Part shown: positions 34,790-47,105 of the stretch, piece by piece
How positions within the stretch are numbered: position 1 is the stretch's first letter
Layout: each line of letters opens with the position of its first letter
Source: Raphanus sativus
Lineage: Eukaryota; Streptophyta; Magnoliopsida; Brassicales; Brassicaceae
Length of the DNA: 64,000 nt
Reading direction: 5' to 3'
Assembly (NCBI RefSeq): GCF_000801105.2
Contig: NC_079519.1
Location: 4,400,668 to 4,464,667 of the forward strand
The notes under the pieces: model-generated
Told to the model about the DNA's origin: nothing
Database searches by the model: none
What the model saw: only the letters and a program-made list of their open reading frames with translations
Made by a program: the position numbers and the translations under genes

Positions 34790-37474
34790 TAATCATACAA
34801 ACTTATGCTTAATCCCAAAGATTTATCCTCCTACAAGCATGAAGGATTTCAGACCCATAGCGTTATGTAATGTTTCTTACAAGATAATATCGAAAGTGCT
34901 GGTAAATCGTCTGAAGAAACATCTACCGAACATCATCTCAGAGAATCAGAATGCTTTTATTCCAGGCAGACTTATCTCTGACAATATAGTGATTGCACAT
35001 GAGATTTTTCATAGTCTCAAAGCTCGAAAAAGGCAAGCTACTTCATATATTGCAGTCAAGACTGACATTACCAAAGCATATGACCGATTAGAATGGGGAT
35101 TTTTAAGAGAAACAATGCAACAAATGGGGTTTGATAGTCAATGGATCTCATGGATTATGGCTTGTATCTCAACAGTTAGTTATTCGGTTCTCATCAATGG
35201 AACACCAGAAGGATATTTTGCACCTGAAAGAGGACTCAGACAAGGTGATCCTTTGTCACCTTACCTCTTTATTCTCTGTGCAGAAGTATTGTCACATATG
35301 ATGTCAAGAGCTATGGAGGCAAGAACTCTGATGGGAATCAAGATAGCTCTTCGTGCTCCTGCTGTGAATCACTTATTATTTGCTGATGACTCTCTGTTCT
35401 TCGCATTAGCAAATCCTCAGGCTGCAAGGAAACTAAAACATATCTTTAGTAAGTATGAGGAAGCCTCAGGACAAGCCATTAATTACAGTAAATCTTCTAT
35501 TACTTTTGGTAGCAAGGTATCATCTGCAACACAAACTCTCATGCGGAATCTGCTTGGTATCACCAATGTTGGAGGCATTGGCAAGTACTTGGGATTACCA
35601 GAGCAGTTTGGATCTAAAAAGAGTGAGATGTTTACTTATATCATTGATAAAGTAAAGAAAGTAACTCAAGGATGGAAGCAGAAGCATTTGTCTCATGGAG
35701 GAAAAGAGATTTTGTTGAAAGCTGTAGCATTGGCAATGCCAATATTCTCAATGAATGTTTTTAAACTGCCGAAAGCTATATGTGAAGAAATAAATGGGAT
35801 CATAGCTCGCTTCTGGTGGGGATCAGGAGAAAATAAAGGACTTCATTGGTATTCTTGAGACAGAGTGTGCTTACCTAAGAAGGAAGGTGGTTTGGGATTC
35901 AAGGATTTAGAAGCTTTCAATCAAGCTTTACTTGCAAAGCAAGTCTGGAGAATCTTGCAACATCCTACTTGTTTGATGGCACGAATTCTACAGGCTCGTT
36001 ACTTTCCAGATGGAGATATCTTAGGGGCATCAGTAAAGAAGAAAGCATCGTATGCATGGAAGTCTATCATGTATGGAAAGGAGTTGATAACTAAAGGAAT
36101 GCGACATGTTATTGGGGATGGTACATTTACAAATATGTGGACAGATAAGTGGCTACCTACACATCCTCCGAGGGTGCCACAAGCAATCAGAGCAATCGAT
36201 GAAGAAGAAAAGGTCAATGTGTACTTTAACAACGTACAGTCACAATGGGATTTGGATAAGCTACATCAAACAGTTCATCCTGATGACTATGAGATGATTT
36301 TAAAACTTAAAATCAGTCCAGTTGCGAAGCAAGATCTGATAGGCTGGCACTACACTGATGATGGTATTTACACAGCTAAATCTGGCTATTGGGTAGCTAC
36401 TCATCTACCAGAGCACAACTTTGTGAATCCGACTTTTGGAAACCAACTTCTCAAGCAGAGAGTGTGGAAAACAAAGATGCCATCAAAGTTACAACATTTC
36501 TTGTGGAGAATGCTTTCTCGCAGTTTGGCTACTGGTAATAATTTGAAAAGAAGACATATTACTCAAGATGCTACTTGTCAGAGATGTTGCCTCGAGGATG
36601 AAACAGAGAAACATCTATTCTTTGAATGTACTTATGCAAAGCAAGTTTGGAGAGCTTCTGGTATTGCAAATACAACTATAGACAATCCTCAGGCGTCTTT
36701 TGAAGATAAAATTGAAGCATGTTTGTTAGTCAGTTCATCGGCAAGATTACAACATTACAAAGATTTGCCAATATGGATCCTATGGAGGATTTGGAAGAGT
36801 CGAAATAGACTCATTTTTCAACAAAAACTTTCCCATTGGAAAACGTGTCTTGCGTATGCTAAGAGTGATGCAAAGGAATGGACAGATGTTGGTTTATTAG
36901 TTTCTCATGGAAGAAGATCAGCACAAGGAAGTGGTTCTGATATAAATAAAAACTGGAAACGACCTCCAGGGGGTGTTATAAAATGTAATGTTGATGCGTC
37001 TTTTATAAATTCAGAAACTCCAAGTTCTTCTGGATGGGTTATAAGGGATGATAAAGGTATATACAGGGGAGCATCACAGGCAGTGGGTCACAAAGTTGTA
37101 TGTGCGCTAGATGGAGAACTTCAAGCTATCTTAATGGCAATTCAACATCTCTGGTTGAAAGGCTATAGACGTATTATGGTGGAAAGTGATAGTAAAAAAG
37201 CTATTGATATCTTAACAGACAAGACACTGTATTTCTCGGGATATAATTGGATCAGAGACATCAAATGGTGGAGTAGAAGATTTGAAGATGTTAAGTTTTC
37301 TTGGGTCTCAAGGGATACAAACAAAGCTGCAGATAAACTTGCAAAAGTTAATCTACCTAGTAGTGGTTTTATTTTTCATAATTATGTACCACAGACGATT
37401 ACAAATCTTCTTCATGAAGATTATGTTAACTCTTCTATATGATTAATAAGAATGAAGTTATAAAAAAAAAAAAA
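34790..37474 (+). mobile_element. 5'-truncated LINE (L1-like) with reverse transcriptase and RNase H
   Basis: The element opens in mid-ORF2 (NHTNLCLIPK, then MKDFRPIALCNVSYK) and so lacks ORF1 and the endonuclease. The reverse transcriptase has KAYDRLEW, GLRQGDPLSPYLF and FADDSLFF. A single TGA at 35856-35858 interrupts HWYS-DRVCLPKKEGGLGF. The frame then stays open to 37442. It encodes the zinc-binding zf-RVT region (CQRCCLEDETEKHLFFEC) and an RNase H domain with Asp in CNVDAS, Glu in DGELQA, Asp in VESDSK and Asp in RDTNKAADKLAK. An A-tail of about 16 bases follows at about 37459. Only one stop in 2.6 kb means a fairly young but dead-on-arrival copy. Confidence 0.93.
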
Positions 37475-37648
37475 AAACAAAAGAGGCCGTCGGCCTGATA
37501 GTATATTCAATTAGGCCCAATTTGGAGCCCATTGTTTTCTAGTGTGCAGCGAATCCGAGAAAGGGAATCACGGAACAACGGAAGCACCAAACTCAACTCA
37601 GAAGAATCAAATCGGAGAGAGGTAAAAGTCAATTTCGGAAGAAAGAAA
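37475..37648. promoter_or_regulatory. MIC10 promoter/leader region
   Basis: Only about 174 bp separate the LINE A-tail from the MIC10 start codon. The LINE therefore inserted in, or immediately beside, the promoter. No TATA box is evident. Confidence 0.35.
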
Positions 37649-38623
37649 ATGGGAGAGAAGAAGGAGATGGTGGCACCGGAATACGACGTGAACGCTAAGT
37701 GGGATGCGTGCATCGATCTCACGACGCGCCGTTTCGTCTACTCCTCCCTCGGCGGCGCCTTCGCCGGTCTTCTCTTCTTCAGTTCCGTGTTCTTCAATTC
37801 GATCCTCGTTTCGTTTTTTTTTTTAATTTAATGATTACTTGTAGTTCAATTGATGATAGATACTTAGCGACTTTGGATCTTAGAAGCGAATTGAAGAAAC
37901 ACACGATTGTGAAATTAGGTTTTTTTTTTTAAATGTTTCTTGATTACTGTAGGGAGTCCTGTTACAAGATGGGCGTCTATTGCCTTTGGTGCTGGAATCG
38001 GTATTGGCTCTGCATACACTGATTGCTCTCGTGCTTTTGATGCAGACACTTCTGTATCTCAGGTTAGTCTGGATTTGCTGAGAGATTGTCTGAGATTAGA
38101 AAGGTTTCTTAGTGTAGCTGAAGGGTATTACTATATATGGATGGTTTAACTAGTTATAGTAAACTTGTTTTGTGCCAAACTTTGTAATTTGGTATTACAT
38201 CTCTTGATGCATGCATCCTTCCTTGCTAGGAATGTGTCTTAGTGTTAGTGGTTGAAAACCAAGTATCTGGCTTGTTTGTGTTGTATTTGTAGTGTTTGCT
38301 ACTACCATATATAGAGTTTTACATGTATGTATATCAATTCATATAGTGATGATTGGTACTTGCAAGGTTGAAGGCAAGTTCCATCTTGCATTTGCAGCTT
38401 TGCTTATTTGTAATGTGCGATTAAGTAGAGTAATACAAGTAACAATTCTAATCCATACGTCTTGATTGTCCATGAAATTGTAATATGTAGTATCATTTTT
38501 GGGGGGTTTTTACCATGTGAAAAAAATGATCCATGGCAAAGTAGAGGAATATGAGGTTTATTTAAATCTTTTCTTTTCTTTCTTGTAACCCTATTGTTGT
38601 TGTTGTAGGCGGCAGAAGAGTAG
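37649..38623 (+). CDS. MIC10: MICOS complex subunit MIC10 (DUF543)
   Basis: Three exons (37649-37781, 37953-38062, 38609-38623) join to 85 aa, the usual size. The last exon encodes only AAEE before the stop. The protein has the MIC10 layout: KWDACIDLTTRRFVYSS, a first membrane segment with the glycine pattern GGAFAGLLFF, a short basic loop RSPVTRW, and a second segment with GAGIGIGSAY, then a Cys/Asp-containing tail (YTDCSRAFDAD). MIC10 oligomerises through these glycine motifs in the inner mitochondrial membrane and bends it at crista junctions. The Arabidopsis counterpart by position is At1g72170. Splice sites are canonical. Confidence 0.92.
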
Positions 38624-39140
38624 AGAAGGATGATAAAGCAGTAAGTGAACCCATGCGAAGATCAGCAGGGTATTCAGAAAACACTCATATGATTTTGAAT
38701 TGTTTCCTTTTTTTTGGTCAAATGGACAAGTACTTTGAGGTTAATGCCCAAATGTAAAACCTTCTCTTCTGTCTTTCTTTCTTATGTTAATCGTTTTGAA
38801 CAAATTAACCTCTAAAATGTTATATCAGCGCATTCTAGTTGCAATAAAAAAAGCCAACAAATCCTCAAACCTCACTTTGGGGAACTTTTTTTTTTAATTT
38901 AGTCAATTCCGCAGATGTCAATGAGCAAACCGGGAATAACCGAAAGCATATTTTTCGTCGACAGCGAGTAGGCCCCACAAATAAAATAACAAGACCAAAC
39001 CAATCCGTGTTCCGATGAACCGCCATAGTCACCGACTTTAAACCAGCAGGCCATCTTGTAATGAATTGAGTAAAAATATTTAATTCTTTTGTAACGAATT
39101 TGAGACAAGAAAAGAAAAACAGAGAACGGCGAAGGAGGAG

Positions 39141-40651
39141 ATGAATGGGCCGCCGGAGAACGATCTTTGCTCGATATGTCATTCCCACTTTACTGCTCCT
39201 TGCCAAGCCAATTGCTCTCATTGGTTCTGCGGTTACTTCTCTCTCTCTCTCTCCCCCTCTGGTCTTACCTTTCTTTTGCCATCTTGATTCGGTTTTGTTC
39301 CTCGATGAGATCGGATTTGACTTTTTCCATTCATTTCCCGAAATGGAAACCCACTTCGTTTACGTGCTCTCTCCGATCTTTTGCTGCTAATAATGACTTT
39401 CTTTTATGAGTGTGATTGGTGTTTCATTTAAACTCTCTCAAGTTCAGATTTCTGAATAAACGATGTTAGGCTCCCCTTTTTGTTCTTTGACTTTTTTTTG
39501 TGACATGTTCTTATTCGGACAGTGTTGTTGTTTAGTATGTTTCTGAAGATTTCATGATTATAGTTTCTTGTATAGGATGTCTTCCTAGCTTCAATGAGTT
39601 TCTTTTACTAGTAGAATGGACCTTCTTCTTTTCTTCATACTAATGTCTTCAAGACCATTGTTACTCTATTAATCTTTGCAACTATAGCCTTTAGTTTGCG
39701 TCTTGTTCTCTCTCAGCGAGTTCCGTTCTAATATGCTTTGAACTGGTGTTGTACCTAATAGAAAGCTCCTAGTGTCATTCATCTTCGTTATTTAGGTCTT
39801 TTTGTGTTGACTCAGAGATCGGTTTGTGAGTTTAGTTTGTTTTGTATGTTCGCAGCTCTAGTATGAAGTTTGCTTGATTACCATTTGCTGACTTGTTCAG
39901 ATTGCACAATCTCTTTAACTCCTTTTCTTTAATGTTCTAAATAGGAAATTGCATCATGCTTGTGTGGAGGCATGGATCTATATTACAGCCATGCAAATGC
40001 CCCTTGTGTCGTCGTCCCATAAGTTTGCTCGTCCCTACAGAGGACACTATCAGAGACCGTAATGATCCTACAGTTACCGAGGTTCTTGCTGATCTTGAAA
40101 CCTACAACCGACGCTTTGGTGGACAATCAACTAGTTTAATTCAGGTAATGCGTGCAATCTTAACTATTAAGTCAAATTTCTCTTACTGGGCTTTTTCTTC
40201 TTGCCAGAGGATGCAAGACCTTCCGTTCTTACTTCGGAGATTGTTGCGGGAAATGATGGATCCACAAAGAACACTTCCACTTGTCATCAGAGCTCGAGTT
40301 TATATCGCAGTTAAGCTCCGACTTGAATTTTGATCTCTTTGTTATTACACAACAATTCAGTCATGTTCTGCATTAAGTTAACACATATTCTTTACATTGG
40401 ATGCAGATGATTCTCAGTGCTGTTTACATAGTCAGTCCAATAGATATCATTCCAGAAGGTAATTCATTTTTTTTTCTTTATCTTACTAATCATTATATCT
40501 TTATCTCATTGTCTTCTCACAAATCAATGTTCTCATAGGAGTTCTGGGGGTTGTCGGTTTGCTTGATGATCTACTCATAGCCTTGATTTGTTTCCTCCAT
40601 GTTGCTGCTCTCTACCGCTCGGTTCTCTATTTCCGCCATGCCGGTTCTTGA
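39141..40651 (+). CDS. RING finger protein with DUF1232 (RNF170-like)
   Basis: Five exons (39141-39231, 39945-40144, 40208-40309, 40407-40458, 40539-40651) join in frame to 185 aa. The N-terminal C3HC4 RING finger reads CSIC, then CQANCSHWFCGNC split by intron 1, and CPLC. The C-terminal half is DUF1232: RARVYIAMILSAVYIVSPIDIIPEGVLGVVGLLDDLLIA, with hydrophobic stretches that probably span a membrane. This combination occurs in RNF170-type ubiquitin ligases; animal RNF170 works in ER-associated degradation. The plant role is not established. Synteny indicates At1g72175. MNGPPENDLC is taken as the start because it directly precedes the RING. Confidence 0.9.
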
Positions 40652-42553
40652 ACCAATGAATGTTTGTGACAATTCAAGAACTGAGAAATGTGCTTACCTT
40701 CCGTCTTTGTCTTTGATCACTTAACCTTGTGTAGACACGATCATTCTGTTTTGACTATGGAAACTTAGATCAGTGAGGATGATAGGACCATAAAACAAAA
40801 AGCCCTGGACCACAAATCAATATTCTTCTAGGTTATATGCGCATCATCGTTCCTGAAACCTACGGATCAGTCTTTTTGACCATCCCACTCATCACTCAAG
40901 TGTCACTTGCGGTTTGACTGAAGAAACTGTGAGATTGATGGGTTCATAGGATAAGAACATGAACTTGTATGTTCACTTTCACTTAAGCCACTGATCAATT
41001 ATCTTTTACAAGCATCAGTATTCGTAGCTAAAGTGAAATCATTTACATTGAGTGGTCCTCTTCTAGAAACTTTGATGAGTTTATCATCTCAGTGACTGTT
41101 GAAAAGTCATCCATGGGCAGCTGGTGATCCATCCTGAAGATATCAACGGTAGAGCAAAACTAGGTTATTACAAATGGATCTTTTATGGTGAATATGCGAA
41201 AAAGCAAAAAGTGGGTTTCCCATTAATCTCAAAGGGTTGAAAAGTTTCTACCAGTCATAGAGACAACACGGTGTGTCACGGTAGATGAGTGGACCACAAG
41301 ATAGAGCCACCATTTTTTGTCTCGACATGGTCACACGTGCATAGACATAGGTCGAGAGGATTGTGTTCACATGTAACACTCAGAAACACATACGCGTGAA
41401 AAACTCATCTTTTTAATGTGCATGTACTGAAAGTGACGTTGCTCCACTGGACTCACCGCCTAAAACTAAAACCCATCTTTAAAACTTGTCTCCTCTATTC
41501 TGGACTCCATCTAAATTAAATGCATTCGCAGCAAAACATATCTTCATAATTCAGCGAGATTGTAATTTAAGGCAAGCACATAGAATAGAACTATATGATC
41601 AATATTCACTTATAATGCCTATTACATAAACAAATATACGCATAGTAATTTAAAGAGCTGCCAATGAAGTTGCATAGTTATGTCTTGTAAACAAGTGTAT
41701 TTGTAATAACGTGACGCTGTGTTATTGGAGGTATGGAGACAGATATGCTCTTCTTTATCTGCTTCTCTCGATCAATATTATTATAATTATTGGACGGTCC
41801 TACTCTACGAATTATAGACGGTAGACACCCATCACATTTACATTATTGTATAAGTTTATAACGTTAGCTAACCTCGGCCCTACTATCACTATTTGGCTAG
41901 CTATTTTCTTCTTACTGCACCTCATTTATTTCGTGTTCTATAACTTCTATTTTATATAATATCAGCACACTTACTGATCTTTTCCTTCCAATAATGTCTT
42001 TACATAATGGAATCTCATTCTTGATATGTTATGTTAAGCACATAAGATCTTGAAAACAAAATTATAGTAAAGTCTATAAGAATCAAAGGACTCTATTTTT
42101 CTGTATATTGATATCGTTTTAAAATTTATCAACTTATATCATCGATTCATTTGAGTAATCTCCAACAAATATCTAATTTATAAATGATACCTAGTAAGAA
42201 ATGAATAGTTATAATAACATAAGGTTTGTCTCTTACGTTGTTAACTTTGATTTCTCTAACGGATCTATCAATCTCTGCTCTTAGGGGAAAAAAAAAGTAT
42301 CAGAAGAGTTGTTTCTTGAATGTGTTTCTACTACAGGGCTCCAATATGGAAAACGACATGAAAAAGATAGCCAATGTGGAAAGGGAAGTGGATACAGCTG
42401 GGGGTCAGCATCCAAGATCTTTCTTTGATTCGGATTTCATTTCTCACATAATCTAAACCGTATCTATTCCCAATTAAAAGATATTAATTAATAGATATAG
42501 GGAAAATTAATGGAACAAAACTAAATTATAATAGAATCAACTTACAAAGAGAA
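40652..42553. other. Intergenic region downstream of the RING gene
   Basis: No gene was recognised. A 77-codon frame at 42226-42456 has a plausible-looking tail (MENDMKKIANVEREVDTAGG) but no family was identified and there is no splice context. Confidence 0.4.
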
Positions 42554-43996
42554 CTAGATTCTTGACCTCTTGACCTGCGTTTGATTATTTAAATTGTCAT
42601 GTGATCAAGTTCAATTACACAACTATGTTTTTTTGTTACTTAATTATATAAAAATGTGAGTATATGAATTGTTGATTATTTCTATAAACTGTAAATAAGT
42701 AATATGGTTTGCTTATATAGAATAAGAAACGAAACATAAATGTTATAGTGCGTTGCAGTATGACCAATTTTAATTTTATGATGTCTCACACAACCGTTTT
42801 ATGATTTTAAATAAGCTAAAATTTGTTTGTTACCTGAAATTTGTACTTGTGCAAGATTTTAGATTTACCAATTATATTGTCCATAAAAAATTTCTAAACA
42901 TATAAAGTGGATATATTTTTATTCGTTTATGTGATAAATTAGTAAAATATTTTTGATACAAAACTTCTATATATAATATTCCTTTTCTAAATTAGTGCAG
43001 AAAAAATATCTATAGAAAAATATAATTGTTACCAAAACATGAAAATATGGTTTTCATTTTTCGGTTCAATAAATATAGGAACCGTTCGATTATTTAGGAA
43101 TTTGGATTTGATTTTTGGTTTGGTTCGGATAACAACGTTAGGAACCCATTAAAATTTCGAGTTCAATTCAACTATGGTCCAATTTTTTTTCTTTTGGAAA
43201 ATTTAGAGTAATTGGGGTAAAATGATATTTTCAAAATTTTGGAGATAAATATAGATATTTTGGATAAAAAATATTCAGGTGATTTTATTATAGCATAAAA
43301 TTAAAATAATTTTAAATAATTTGGATAAAAATAGTAGGGTAATCCATTTTTGGGTAGTTCGGTTTATAGGTAATAGTTTTAGAATACTTGATTATTTTAA
43401 AATTAAAATAATTAATATTTAAAGTATATATACTGTATTTTGAATATTTGGAATTCGGTTTCTAACTTTAGCTCTGATTTGATTTAGTTTTTTTTTCTGT
43501 CCCCAATATATAGGAACTCTTCAGATATTTATAAATATTAATTTGGTGTTGATTTTGTTTTCTTTTTATTTGGATAATACTATTACTAAGAACATAATAA
43601 TAAATTAAAATTATTTTAAATGTTTGGTAAATATTATATCAAATAAGTCTACAATTATAGAAATATTATTATATTCAAAGAAATATGTATTCAATTATTC
43701 ATGTAATTAGGATTACATATCGAGAATATTTGATATAATGTATTGTGAGGTGGACATTAAGCACAAAATTTAACATATTACAAAACGTTGAATTTGATAT
43801 GTTTTGCTTACCATATATTTTCGATGGTAAATAAGATAGGTCCCATAATTTTCCTATTTTTTATCAGTTAGTTATTAGGTTGTTATAATTAATTTTCACA
43901 ATTTTTAATTAAAATTAAATATCAGTGGCATTCCTGTAAATATTTTTAAAAACTAAGGGAATATTAAAAAAAAAGATGCTGTTTTAATTGTATTGA
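42554..43996 (-). mobile_element. Candidate decayed Helitron
   Basis: The minus-strand 5' end is TCAATACAATTAAAACAGC (43996). The 3' end carries CTAG preceded, on the plus strand, by A and followed by attcttgacc, like the end of the element at 33458, but its hairpin has decayed. The interior includes phrases such as ggtttggttcggata similar to the hAT-like repeats. Termini alone support the call. Confidence 0.4.
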
Positions 43997-44600
43997 TATA
44001 AAACTAGACTATACAAGAAAATATGTAGAAAAAACAATAATGTTGCGTTAATGTTATTGTCACTGCTTCTTGTTGTGTATGCACAAGAGAAGAGAAAAAT
44101 ATTTCTTTTAATAGAGAAAGTATTTCTTTAGTAAAAAAAAAGTAATTTAGTACACGATAAGGTTACTTGTAAGATGCGTTAGTTGTTATCAGATGTTACT
44201 TGATAGATAATAACCCCACAAGTAACTCTTTAACTTGTGTGTTTAACGGCTAAACAATGTTATAGAGGGATAACATTTACTCTTTGACATGCATCAGAAA
44301 GAGTGACCAATTGTAAGTTTTGATAATAAATGGGTGGATATAAAATTTGATATAAACAAGAATTAGATTCCGATCAAAGGGATAACACTGGAGCAATGGA
44401 TGTAGAAAGAAAAGGACAATGAGAGGAGGTTAAACGATTCTTATCATACTTCGCTTAAAAGGGTAATCCACGCAACAACATTTTAGTTTTCCTTCTTTTT
44501 ATGTTCTTTTCCAGACTGTAAGCGAATATCAACTGTACAGAAAAAATTGTTCTTTGTATCTGCCTAACTACTCGGAAGCTATTCGATTCCTTGTTCATAA
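43997..44600. other. Intergenic DNA, nothing recognised
   Basis: AT-rich sequence between two Helitrons, without coding potential or recognisable repeats. Confidence 0.35.
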
Positions 44601-45683
44601 TCAATACTATATTAAAAGGTAAATAAGCTTCATAGATAGAGTGTCCACATCATTTAATTTAATCAGCCAATGAGGAACCTTGATTTTCGCCACGTCACTA
44701 TCGCTTTTTAGAGTAAAACTGGGCCTTTCGTGTGAGTTGACATAAACATTTTAATTCAGCCCATAACTAAGTCCACGTAGCTAAACATTATTTTCTCTCT
44801 GAATATTTGAGAGTCGACGACTCTTTCACTTCCTGTTCGTCTCCAAACTCAGAATTTACAGTTACCTTGGACACTACTTATCAACAATGATGATTTAAAC
44901 TATTCTTCGTTGTTTGTCCTTGATTGTTTCGTTTCACCTCCCATTTATCCTCCTCCTATATAAAGTGCGTCTAAACCTAAATCTACCCAAAATATTGGCT
45001 GTAGAAACGCATCTTAGTGATATGTGATTGGGGGCTTTTTGTCGAAATCGCTTTCAAATCGCTTTCAAATGGAACTGAAGGTTTGGTCTTCTCTAATTTT
45101 GTGGATACAATTCTTTTTTTTTTTTGCTGGGGCTTATGTTTTTGTATGAAAATCCTTATGATTTGATCTTAGCGATTGCATAATTTGGTTCCAGTTATGG
45201 TTCATAATGATCTATCAATTAAACCACAAGCTAGAAGAGTGGCTGCTTATTGATAAAGATTCAGATATCCTATGTCAATCTGGCGACTAATAACTGTTTT
45301 TTTTATGCTGTTTACTGATATTTGTAATCTTATTGTAGGCTGGACGTGTTGATTCGATAACTCAACACTTTTAGGCAGACTGCTGCATCTACTGGAAAGA
45401 ACATCTCTAAAGCAAATGCATAAGTTTGAGAAATAAACAAAGTTGCAGGTAACATGTTATTTTTTTCTTAATTGTGGAAACTGTAAAATACATAATTCTG
45501 CACTGTTTGCTGACATTGTGTTCCTAATCCGGCCAGGGGAAAAGCTCCTTTGCATATATGTTGGCATTGGATGAGAGAGAGCTGATGAGAGGCAACGAGG
45601 AGTAACAATGACCGTGTCTGTTGGTTATTTCAATACTAAAACACATCTTGTTTTGTTAGACTCTCCTTTTAGTTTTCTGTTTT

Positions 45684-46536
45684 TCTTTTTTGGTGAAATA
45701 TGTTAAGATTCAACCAAGCTTTTTGTTTTACAGAGTTGTGGATGGCCACTTATTTGAAAGAGGGAAGAAGGGCATTATACATAATAAGGAAAAGAGAAAA
45801 AAAGATGCAGTAATGATGGACAGTTAACAGACGTCGCATGAAGGATAGCAGCCTGTCCCTAACCAATCAATCAACCTTGGCGATGAGCGTAGCTTCTGAG
45901 GATGATGTTAACCGGAAGATGCGTGAGTTCCTCTCCCTCCACAAGCAATAAACAATTACATGCAGAAGAAGCTTTAACACCGAGCTAAGGCCAGGAGAAG
46001 AAGAGTAGACATGCTGCCGTAGTACATCGGAGATAGATATAATGGATTGCGGAGGAGCCGATATAAAACTTCCACAGAAATGAGTCCATATGGAAATAGA
46101 GAAGGGGCATTCAAAGAACAAATTAGTATGGGACTCAGAACCTGAAGAACATAGGGTATAAGCTGTCGGAACATACATCCCCCATGATCGGAGGCGATCT
46201 CTTGTGGGTAACCTTTCCAGAACAGGCAGCCACATGATAAATGAGCATCTATATTCCAAAAAAAAAAATGAGCATCTAGGTATTTCCCCCTTAAAACAGA
46301 CCAAAGAGCACCATTGCATTTGTGTAGAAGGTTCCCTTAGTAGATTCCAAGTTCCTTTAGTAGAGAATTTAGGAACAAACTTGCGCTCTCCATTACGCCA
46401 AAGGTAGCGATCTGTGCCATTAGAAGAGGATGGTGGGGTCATAGTTGACAGCACAATCTGAAGAGTTTCTACCTCAGAAGATCTTGCAGCTGAAAGAGAC
46501 CAATACCCTTGATTAATAGCATCATTCACCTTGGCA
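45684..46536 (-). mobile_element. 5'-truncated LINE fragment nested in the Helitron
   Basis: The insertion is flanked by the 16-bp direct repeat ttttagttttctgttt (45667-45683, 46537-46552). On the minus strand it encodes the C-terminal zf-RVT part of LINE ORF2: KFSTKGTWNLLRE, WLPVLERLPTRDRL and CSSGSESHTNLFFECPFS. The frame stops at 45867 after IAKVD, and an A-rich tail lies next to the left repeat. The host sequence on either side is the captured GTPase fragment, so this insertion is younger than the capture. Confidence 0.8.
46239..46278 (+). repeat. Tailed micro-insertion inside the LINE fragment
   Basis: The repeat aaatgagcatcta (46239-46251 and 46266-46278) brackets tattcc plus A8. It interrupts the LINE reading frame. 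Confidence 0.6.
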
Positions 46537-47063
46537 TTTTAGTTTTCTGTTTCTGCCACAGTCAAAGATTGTTGTTCCAACATGATAAATTCTGTTTGCT
46601 GGAATATGTTTAATTTAAGACCAACTCTTCTTTGCTGCTTTTTTGTTTTTGTGTGCTGCAATGGCATGATGTCAGTGAGTATGTTATATAGGCTGCTTTT
46701 GTGTGCTGCAGTGGCATGACTTGATGTGTTATGTTTTATAGTTGTTTGCGTATGTGAACTTCACCATCATTTTCCATATGCTTTTACTAGATAAGAAACA
46801 TAAGCTAAGATATATGAATACATGAATGAGAATTTCACATTCACAATGATCTAAATATCATGAAAAAGACAAATGGTAAATCTATATTACGACCATATGA
46901 CTAGGTTGTATTATAATTTCAATTATTATCAAGTTGTCTACAAAGTTACAAAACAATATTTAAAGAAACACCGTTACCTACAAAAAAAAATATTATTAAT
47001 CAACTTCACCTAATAGTACCTCAAACTGAAATAATAATTTCGAAATCTGTTTAACAGTAATAT

Positions 47064-47105
47064 AAAGGTGAGGACAAAAGTAAGTTCCGCAAAAAAGGTG
47101 AGGAC
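47064..47105 (+). repeat. Tailed micro-insertion
   Basis: The repeat aaaggtgaggac (47064-47075 and 47094-47105) brackets aaaagtaagttccgc plus A's. Confidence 0.5.

Larger units (their letters stand above)
45339..46595 (+). pseudogene. Captured HBS1/eRF3-like GTPase fragment
   Basis: The first exon piece (45339-45448) reads AGRVDS, then after a one-base deletion STLLGRLLHLL, ERTSLKQMHKFEK and TKLQ. This matches GHVDSGKSTLSGRLLHLL and what follows it in HBS1-like GTPases. A GT-AG intron follows (45449-45536). The second piece encodes GKSSFAYMLALDE and ADERQRGVTMTVSVGYFNTK, then HLVLLDSP, the switch I/switch II region. After the LINE insertion the sequence resumes with a corrupted HKDFVPNMI equivalent near 46556-46590. 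Stop codons, frameshifts and a lost P-loop GKS show it is dead. The parental gene would be the Brassica HBS1-like locus elsewhere in the genome. Confidence 0.75.

Noticed and set aside
42226..42456. 76-residue frame downstream of the RING gene
   Set aside because: No recognisable domain; the start lies in random AT-rich DNA.
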